Shown here: in pieces, positions 1-5,268 of the stretch
Layout: each line of letters begins with the position of its first letter
How positions within the stretch are numbered: position 1 is the first letter of the stretch
DNA from: Oscillospiraceae bacterium
GTDB taxonomy: Bacteria > Bacillota > Clostridia > Oscillospirales > Acutalibacteraceae
Direction: 5' to 3'
Length of the DNA: 6,905 nucleotides
Assembly: GCA_902796535.1 (NCBI GenBank)
Contig: CADBPL010000255.1
Coordinates: 1 to 6,905, forward strand
Position numbers and translations under genes: made by a program
Notes under the pieces: generated by a model
What the model was told of the DNA's origin: nothing
Databases searched by the model: none
Seen by the model: the letters and a program-made list of their open reading frames with translations, nothing else

Positions 1-3000
1 AAATCGCCGTCGACGCTGCAGGCCGTTACAGTGGCAACGCCGCTGTCGAGAAAGCGCAGCGTTCCGTCGTCGGAAACCGCAACGATCAGGCTTTCGCTGG
101 CCCAGCGCACGTTCTGAATGCTGGCCGCCTGACCGTCGGCGTCAAGAACGGCAGCGTGCAGCGTGATCGGCGGCGCGTCAACGGAAGCGGCGGTATAGGC
201 CGAAGGCGTGATCGACACGCCGGCTGCGGGGCGCGCGGCAAAGCTCAGCCGCACGCTGTCTGTAACGGTATTGCCGCGATAGTCGGTCGCGGTAACGGTG
301 ATAACGCCAAAGCAGGGCGTTCCCTGCGCAGGAGTGCACACACCGTGATCCGAAACGGTGATCGCGGCCGTGTCGGAAGAAAAGCGCACCGTACCGAGGG
401 TGGTGTCGGTCGGGCTGAGGCGATAATCCAGATCCACCTGCGCATCATCGCCGCTGACGGCAACGGTATAGGTGCTGCCGATATCCGCGCCGTTGACCGT
501 GAGCGTAACGGACACGACGTTCTGCACGAGCACGAGCGCGCGAATGGCGGCGGTGAGCTGTGCGGCAGCGTTGTTGATCTCCGTCTGCGTCGTTTGATCG
601 TCGGCGGCGTGATAAACGGCGAGCGACTGAGCGCGCACAGCCGCCATGTGCTGCCAGCTTTCCGCTGTATAGCGCGTTTGCTCAAGCTGATCGGCCTCGT
701 TGATCTTTTCCAGCAGCGCACTGCGGTTCAGACGAACGGACACCGCGCAGCTTGCGGTTCTGCCGCCGTCGACCGTCGTCGCCGTAACCGTCGCCGTGCC
801 GATGCCGTGAAAGTGCAGCGTGCCGTCGGCGTCCGCCGTCACAACGGCCGGGTCGCTCGTTTCCCAGATCAGATCCTGAATGGTCGCGCCGCCAACGCCG
901 GCCACCCCCTTGGGCGTGACCGTATAATCCACCTTGTCCGTTTCACCGGCGTAGCCGTTGATTTCTTCCTGGTCGAACGTCAGACCGGTCACGGCTGTTT
1001 TGACAAAGGCAACGTAAAGGCTGTTCGAGATCTCCCACCCGCGATGCGTCGTAACCGTGACGGTGATCTGCGCATACTGCGCGCTGTTGACCGTTGGGGA
1101 AACCAGACCGTCCTGCGTAACGGAAACATTTGCGTTGGAGGACGACCATCTGACCGATCTGACCTGCGCGTCGTTGGGCCAGACCATATAGCTGTACTGT
1201 CTGGACGCATTGCGGTAATCATCAAGCAGGTCAAGGTCGACCGTATCATAGAACATGGGGGCGTCGCTGCGCGTGACAAACACGCTTTCTGGGTCGATGA
1301 TGGAGCACAGGGATTCATATGCTTCAGCGAGCGCTTCATACGCCGCGTCGACCGTGAACTGATAGGCACCGTCGTCCTGTTCCACGGCTTTTGCCTGAGC
1401 CAGCGCGGTTTGGAAAGCGGCAATATCCGTTTGCGGCGCAGTGACCTGCGTCAGATCCAGTTCCTCCGCCAGAGCGATCAGCTCCCGCAGGCTGTCCTTA
1501 TCCGAAACGACCGTTACGAGGCATGAGGCGGTCTGCAGGCCGTCGCACGTGGTGCAGGTGATCGCCGCCGTGCCGCTCTCCAAAGCGTAAACCATGCCGT
1601 TTTCATCCACAACGGCAACAGCGGGGTCACCGCTGCTCCATAGAACATTTTTGATCGTGGCGCCGGTGAGCGTGCTGTTCGGGGTCACCGTTTGCTGCAG
1701 CTGCAGCGTTTTGCCGGCCTTGAGCGTCGCGCTCGTTTGAGAAAGTGAAACGCCTGTTACGGCAACATTCGCAAACGCGACCTGAACCGTTGCGGTGTAG
1801 CCGCCGTCAGCCGTTTTGGCGGTAACGGTGCCATAGGCGGCCTTATTATCGGCGGGGTGCACCTGACCGTCCTGCGTGAGCACCAGATTGGATGCGTCGC
1901 TCAGCGTCCACCTGATCTGTGAATTCGCCGCATTCTGCGGTGAGATCACCGCATGAAGCTGCCTGACGGTTTCATGATAAGTGTTGTAAATCGGCACCGT
2001 ATAGGTCACAGCGGGGGCTTCCTCCAGCGTGACGCCGGTGACCGCCGCGCCGATGTTGACGGGGATCGTATCCGTCACGCCGTTGCAGGCGCGCACATAA
2101 AGCTCCGTCACGCCCAGCGCAAGCCCCAGCACGGCGCCGTCGCTGTCGACACGCATCCATGTGTTGGTAACCGGGCTGCCGGGCGCCGCGTAAACGACCG
2201 TGCCGGCGTTATCCTTCAGGCCCCACTCCACGGTTTGATCCGCGCGAGCCGGGAAAACGGTTGCGGTGAAGCGGGCGGATTCGCCCGGCATGATGTGCGT
2301 CGGCCCCAACGCGTCAATGGCGGAGGGGTCGCTCCCCGCGCCGTAAATGGTGAAGGTTCTGGAAACAGACACGTCGTTGAGCGTCGCCGTTACGCTGACC
2401 GTTTTCTGTTCGTTTGCGCCCCCCGCATCCAGAACGCGCAGGAAGCCGTCTTCGGTAACGCTCGCCGCCGTCGGGTCGCTGATCTGCCATGTTGTTTCGC
2501 CGACAAGCGCGCCGCCGGGCGTCAGATTCGTAACATACAGCTGCTCGCGCTCGCCCTCCTGATAGGCGTCGGAACAGCTGATATCAAAGCTCTGCAGCGG
2601 CAGTTCATCCACGATGGTGAACGTGATTTTGTCGTTCGAGCTCGCTTTCATCAAAGCGTTGGACAAAAATTTGAGCACCGTGTTGCCGATGGTAGCGTAA
2701 GAAACGTATTGACTCACGCCCGCGACCTTCAGCGCAAGCTTGACGATATAGCTCAGCGCCGTGGAAACGGTGGACTGCGAAACATTCATCCCGAGCGTGT
2801 CGATCAGCCACGCGGAAACGGTATCCACGCCCTCGTCGCCTGTGTCGGTCAAAAAATCCACGACCTTGGAAAGGAACAGCTCGAATTCCGGCGAAGCCGT
2901 CACGGTCACCGTACCGGCTTTTTTGAAGGTGATCACGCCGTCGTCCGTAATGGCGGCATAATTCGACGCAGGGTCAAGCAGGCTGTCGGTCGAAAGCGAC

Positions 3001-3743
3001 CACGTTGTGGTCATGCCCAGCCGCACCGGCGTGATGACGTTTTGAATGCGAAAGCTTGTGCCGACGGCTACAACCTTCGGCAGAGAAGCTTTGTTGGTGA
3101 TGCAGGTGCCGTTGGGCAGCGTGTTGCCCAGCGCCTGAGTCGATTGCACAACGTTCACGTAAACCACGGCGCTCGCCAGCGTTTCACCGTTATGATCCAC
3201 GAGAGAAGCGGTGACCGGCACAGCGCCGGAATTCACCGTTTGCGTCAGGGAATCCTGCAGCGCGTCCTGCGCCGCCTGCGCCAGATCGGCGAACACCGGG
3301 GCGAATGCGTTCCAAAGCTCCGTCGCGGAAATCGATTCCACGTCGAGCCCCTGCATGATCGCCTCCACCTGTTCCCCAAAGCCCGGGCCGGCGCCGCGGA
3401 TCGATTTGACGTCGTTATCGATCCAGAGCTGTACGCGCGCCTGACGGGAGCTGTCGCGCGCGCGAATGGTGCCGTCCTCGTCCACGCTGGCGATCAGCCC
3501 GGTGGAGGAGTGCCAGCAAATCTGCGAACCGTTCGGCTCCGAGCAGTCGATATACGTCACGGAGCATTTTGTGTTTTTCGCTTCTTCGAGCGTGATGGTC
3601 GCGCCGGTAACGTCGTTGCCGTCGGCATCGAGGATGCCGATGGTGTAATGCGCCGCAAAGCTTTGCAGCCCGGGCAGGACGCAGGTCAGCAGCAAAACGG
3701 CCGCACAGACCACACTGCATCGTTTCTTTCCGCTTTTAAACAT
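1..3743 (-). CDS. Large secreted multi-Ig (Big_2-like) / FIVAR-like surface protein, 3' end outside window
   Basis: Probable surface adhesin or scaffold; ligand unknown. The frame is open without a stop from ATG at 3743 to the left edge (1247 full codons), so the C-terminus and any anchor (sortase motif, SLH) are not visible. The start is fixed by a strong RBS and a signal peptide. Layout in residues: signal peptide 1-30; Ig1 31-110; helical insert 112-172; Ig2 174-285; helical insert 286-369 followed by a strand at 371-380; Ig3 384-467; Ig4 475-564; Ig5 567-659; Ig6 662-746; FIVAR-like helices 748-814; Ig7 815-914; Ig8 917-1004; FIVAR-like helices 1005-1070; Ig9 1075-1168; Ig10 from 1173, cut. 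Ig-like domains are recognised by recurring W.SSD.. / DG.V / G.ATVTAT patterns, as in Big_2. It lies 96 bases after the propeller gene. The domain calls are by eye: the Ig fold is secure, individual boundaries are approximate, and no enzymatic domain is visible. Confidence 0.9.
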   Translation of the reverse strand, partial: MFKSGKKRCSVVCAAVLLLTCVLPGLQSFAAHYTIGILDADGNDVTGATITLEEAKNTKCSVTYIDCSEPNGSQICWHSSTGLIASVDEDGTIRARDSSRQARVQLWIDNDVKSIRGAGPGFGEQVEAIMQGLDVESISATELWNAFAPVFADLAQAAQDALQDSLTQTVNSGAVPVTASLVDHNGETLASAVVYVNVVQSTQALGNTLPNGTCITNKASLPKVVAVGTSFRIQNVITPVRLGMTTTWSLSTDSLLDPASNYAAITDDGVITFKKAGTVTVTASPEFELFLSKVVDFLTDTGDEGVDTVSAWLIDTLGMNVSQSTVSTALSYIVKLALKVAGVSQYVSYATIGNTVLKFLSNALMKASSNDKITFTIVDELPLQSFDISCSDAYQEGEREQLYVTNLTPGGALVGETTWQISDPTAASVTEDGFLRVLDAGGANEQKTVSVTATLNDVSVSRTFTIYGAGSDPSAIDALGPTHIMPGESARFTATVFPARADQTVEWGLKDNAGTVVYAAPGSPVTNTWMRVDSDGAVLGLALGVTELYVRACNGVTDTIPVNIGAAVTGVTLEEAPAVTYTVPIYNTYHETVRQLHAVISPQNAANSQIRWTLSDASNLVLTQDGQVHPADNKAAYGTVTAKTADGGYTATVQVAFANVAVTGVSLSQTSATLKAGKTLQLQQTVTPNSTLTGATIKNVLWSSGDPAVAVVDENGMVYALESGTAAITCTTCDGLQTASCLVTVVSDKDSLRELIALAEELDLTQVTAPQTDIAAFQTALAQAKAVEQDDGAYQFTVDAAYEALAEAYESLCSIIDPESVFVTRSDAPMFYDTVDLDLLDDYRNASRQYSYMVWPNDAQVRSVRWSSSNANVSVTQDGLVSPTVNSAQYAQITVTVTTHRGWEISNSLYVAFVKTAVTGLTFDQEEINGYAGETDKVDYTVTPKGVAGVGGATIQDLIWETSDPAVVTADADGTLHFHGIGTATVTATTVDGGRTASCAVSVRLNRSALLEKINEADQLEQTRYTAESWQHMAAVRAQSLAVYHAADDQTTQTEINNAAAQLTAAIRALVLVQNVVSVTLTVNGADIGSTYTVAVSGDDAQVDLDYRLSPTDTTLGTVRFSSDTAAITVSDHGVCTPAQGTPCFGVITVTATDYRGNTVTDSVRLSFAARPAAGVSITPSAYTAASVDAPPITLHAAVLDADGQAASIQNVRWASESLIVAVSDDGTLRFLDSGVATVTACSVDGD
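534..731 (-). other. FIVAR-like helical module 2 (residues 1005-1070)
   Basis: Second copy of the helical bundle, 257 residues after the first. It starts NRSALLEKINEADQL, has a middle ESWQHMAAVRAQSLAVY and ends with TEINNAAAQLTAAIRAL. The central W.HM..A...A.AVY and the final N.AA..L..AI..L are typical of FIVAR modules. Sequence identity with copy 1 is low but position, length and helix order match. Confidence 0.75.
1302..1502 (-). other. FIVAR-like helical module 1 (residues 748-814)
   Basis: This roughly 65-residue all-helical segment lies between two Ig-like domains. It starts DKDSLRELIALAEEL, has a middle AAFQTALAQAKAV and ends with VDAAYEALAEAYESL. The pattern of helix, F/W..AL..A..V, then a final helix with AY..L..A...L matches FIVAR-type bundles, which are common in Gram-positive surface proteins and often occur beside glycan-binding or Ig modules. 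It aligns by eye with the module at residues 1005-1070. Confidence 0.7.
2637..2888 (-). other. Helical insertion in the second Ig-like domain (residues 286-369)
   Basis: The Ig strand ending GTVTVTASPE (277-286) is followed by about 83 residues without Ig character. These are rich in Ala, Leu, Val, Ser and Thr with amphipathic spacing, for example LSKVVDFLTD, STALSYIVKLALKV and NTVLKFLSNALM. A strand-like segment KITFTIVDE (372-380) follows, as expected for the last strand of the same domain. I infer a helical bundle inserted between the last two strands. It could instead be a separate small helical domain. Confidence 0.5.
3228..3410 (-). other. Helical insertion after the first Ig-like domain (residues 112-172)
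   Basis: The first Ig-like domain reaches its penultimate strand (ARVQLWIDND, 102-111). About 60 residues of probable helix follow (GFGEQVEAIMQGL, ELWNAFAPVFADLAQAAQDALQ), and then a strand-like segment AVPVTASLVD (174-183). The arrangement matches the insertion in the next domain, though the two sequences are not obviously alike. Secondary structure is judged by eye. Confidence 0.45.
3654..3743 (-). other. Signal peptide of the multi-Ig protein
   Basis: Residues 1-30 have a basic n-region (MFKSGKKR), a hydrophobic core (VVCAAVLLLTCVLPGL) and a likely signal peptidase I site after SFA, with small residues at -3 and -1. There is no lipobox with Cys at +1, so this looks like a Sec-exported, non-lipoprotein precursor. 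The mature chain then begins AHYTIGILDADG, an Ig-like first strand. Confidence 0.8.
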
Positions 3744-3839
3744 AAGGTTCCCTCCTTGACTGACGTGACCGCTTTTTCTCATTTATTTACAGATAGGATA
3801 CTGATATAGGATAATTTATAACGCGCAGGGTGCTGCCGG
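3744..3839 (-). promoter_or_regulatory. AT-rich intergenic gap, possible promoter region
   Basis: This 96-base gap lies between the stop of the propeller gene and the start of the multi-Ig gene. Its middle (about 3773-3822) is strongly AT-rich against GC-rich surroundings and carries two perfect 8-base direct repeats (ATAGGATA on the plus strand at 3793-3800 and 3806-3813), 13 bases apart. A weak minus-strand pair TTATCC and TGTAAA at about 17 bases spacing can be drawn, but it is a poor match to the sigma-A consensus. I see no convincing hairpin plus T-run, so read-through from the gene before is possible. Confidence 0.3.
3751..3756 (-). promoter_or_regulatory. Ribosome binding site of the multi-Ig gene
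   Basis: On the minus strand AGGAGG lies 7 bases before the ATG at 3743. It fixes this start and agrees with the signal peptide beginning there. Confidence 0.85.
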
Positions 3840-5222
3840 TCAGCCGCCGGCGACATTGACCAGAAAGTCGCCTCTCATGCCGCGCCAGTTGAGGAAAACC
3901 CTCGTCGACCCTTCTCCGACGGGGAAGATCCGTCCGCCAACGATCCGTATGACAGATCGGTCATACCCGTAAAAAACCGTTCCGGTGAGCACAGGGAAAA
4001 CGTAGCCGTCGTTGTCGTAAGCCATGACCCAGACCTGCTGCGAAGCGGTTAGGTTATAGACCTGCTTTTCCGCTTTCACGGTCATCACGTTCGGGATCAC
4101 GCGCACGGGGCGCTGTTCCACCGGGATGGCAACGTTTTCTTCCGCGGTATCGTCCGCTTTCGGCTCATCGGCCAGCGAGAGCCTGATTTCATGCAGCCTC
4201 GTCGCCCAGCCGACCGGCCCCCAAACGCCATACGCATAGCCGAAATAAACGGGGTCGCCCGCTCCGATATGGCCGTCCGCCCGGCCGGAAAGCCCGCAGT
4301 TGTGAAGGTAACGGGCGGTGTTGGCTTTGATCAGGCCGCTGCGGCGGAAATGCAGCCCGTCAAACGATTCCCAGACGGCAGCGTAACTGTTTTCCGAAAA
4401 CCGTTTTTCCGTAAAGACAGCAATAAAACGGCCGTATTCATCCGCGTACTTTACGTCCGTAGAATCGCCAAGGTTTTTGTCGCCGATCACTTCCCCCTTA
4501 TATTCCAGCGTTGCGGGCCAGTTCTCATTGGTTGCGTCGGCAATGGCAAGATGCGTTGTCGTGGTGGACGTGTTCCAGCTGTAATAGATATAGAGCCTGT
4601 CGCCCATGAGAACAAAGGACGGTTCCCCTGCGCCCCAGTAATCGGGGTCGCCGGTGTATTCGATCATCGGCTGCGGCTCAACCCCCCAACCGCTGCCCGT
4701 CCATTTTTCATACGGGCCGGCCGGCGATTTGCTGCGCGCCACGCAGATATCGTTGTCAACGCCTCTTGTATCCAACGTCGTGGTATAGCCGATATAATAG
4801 TAGCCGCCAAACTTGATCACACCCGGGTCGCAGGTTGAAAAGTCGTCATACCCGCCCGCCGTCGGCTTCAACGCCATGCGTTCCGTGCTGCTGCGTTTTC
4901 CGCCGTCATACAGGCGAGCGTAGCTGACCATGTCGGCAAAATCGCCGGGGCCATCCATGGCACACCAGAGATCCAGGCTGCCGTCGGTGTTCAGGATCAT
5001 CGACGGGCCGTAGCGATAACCGCCGCCCTCGACCCGGGGGCGGTAGATATCGAACCCCGTGTCAACGGCCTCGGCCTGAATAAAGCGGGATGCGTCCCCG
5101 GCTTCCACCGGCTGCGAGGGCGCAAAATCCCCGCCGCCGAGTGCAGGACCGAAAGCCGCCAGAACCGTATACAAACTGACAAACAGCGTCTTTAAAACCA
5201 GATAAAACGTGTGAGCAGACAT
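3840..5222 (-). CDS. Exported five-bladed beta-propeller protein (GH43-clan-like) with C-terminal Ig-like domain
   Basis: Complete, 460 residues, probable extracellular glycan-active or glycan-binding protein. Residues 1-28 form a hydrophobic export or anchor segment (TFYLVLKTLFVSLYTVLAAF) with no lipobox. Five blade-like motifs follow: YGPSMILNTDGSLDLWCAM (71-89), CDPGVIKFGGYYYIGYTT (131-148), GEPSFVLMGDRLYIYYSW (199-216), STDVKYADEYGRFIAVFT (254-271) and a fifth near 305-333. This alternation of a polar or acidic turn with G.Y.hhY strands is typical of GH43, GH32 and GH117 propellers. D132 and E200 fit the modulating Asp and acid Glu positions of GH43; the blade-1 Asp position looks to be G72. 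Residues about 372-458 form a Big_2-like domain (VRVIPNVMTV to FLVNVAGG). The start has a strong RBS, and the gene sits 46 bases after the GH78 gene, suggesting one operon. Activity and substrate are not assigned; the fold call is fairly secure. Confidence 0.85.
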   Translation of the reverse strand: MSAHTFYLVLKTLFVSLYTVLAAFGPALGGGDFAPSQPVEAGDASRFIQAEAVDTGFDIYRPRVEGGGYRYGPSMILNTDGSLDLWCAMDGPGDFADMVSYARLYDGGKRSSTERMALKPTAGGYDDFSTCDPGVIKFGGYYYIGYTTTLDTRGVDNDICVARSKSPAGPYEKWTGSGWGVEPQPMIEYTGDPDYWGAGEPSFVLMGDRLYIYYSWNTSTTTTHLAIADATNENWPATLEYKGEVIGDKNLGDSTDVKYADEYGRFIAVFTEKRFSENSYAAVWESFDGLHFRRSGLIKANTARYLHNCGLSGRADGHIGAGDPVYFGYAYGVWGPVGWATRLHEIRLSLADEPKADDTAEENVAIPVEQRPVRVIPNVMTVKAEKQVYNLTASQQVWVMAYDNDGYVFPVLTGTVFYGYDRSVIRIVGGRIFPVGEGSTRVFLNWRGMRGDFLVNVAGG

Positions 5223-5228
5223 CTTTTT

Positions 5229-5233
5229 CCTCC
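5229..5233 (-). promoter_or_regulatory. Ribosome binding site of the propeller gene
   Basis: On the minus strand GGAGG is followed by the 6-base spacer AAAAAG and the ATG at 5222. This decides the start against an out-of-frame ATG further upstream at 5256. The 46-base gap back to the GH78 stop shows no terminator-like hairpin. Confidence 0.85.
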
Positions 5234-5268
5234 GTGAATGATGTAAACAGATTCATTTTAATTGCCTG

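Larger units (their letters stand above)
1..2045 (-). repeat. Protein-level super-repeat (Ig-b, Ig-a, FIVAR), about 255 residues per unit
   Basis: Unit 1 covers residues 567-814, unit 2 residues 815-1070 and unit 3 residues 1071 to the edge. Type-b Ig domains (Ig5, Ig7) share VTQDG or LTQDG, a following P, and an ending V.F....AVTG that runs straight into type a. Type-a domains (Ig6, Ig8) share AVTG, AG.T, TVTP, GATI, W..SDPAV or W..GDPAV, GTA..T.TT and TASC.V.V, followed directly by the FIVAR helices. Ig10, cut by the edge, matches type a (SIQNVRW, AVSDDGTL, GVATVTA). Divergence is high enough that the repeat shows in protein rather than DNA. Confidence 0.7.

Noticed and set aside
245..721. 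A 158-codon minus-strand frame in another phase over the Ig/FIVAR region, with similar short ones at 989-1423 and 3415-3720.
   Set aside because: They overlap the long gene out of phase and give Arg/Pro/Ser-rich low-complexity translations with no family features.
1953..3809. A 618-codon open frame on the plus strand opposite the multi-Ig gene (also 156-1526 plus).
   Set aside because: Its codons lie exactly opposite those of the minus-strand gene, so it stays open because that gene rarely uses TTA, CTA and TCA. The product is a basic, Arg/His/Gly-rich string with no domain, and it overlaps a gene with RBS, signal peptide and recognisable Ig domains.
3822..3860. Possible terminator hairpin at the end of the propeller gene.
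   Set aside because: Only 4-5 bp stems can be formed (GCAG/CTGC; GCCGG/CCGGC around the stop codon) and no run of T follows on the transcribed strand.
4191..4838. A 215-codon plus-strand frame within the propeller gene.
   Set aside because: Antisense shadow of a gene with clear blade motifs and its own RBS; no domain in the translation.
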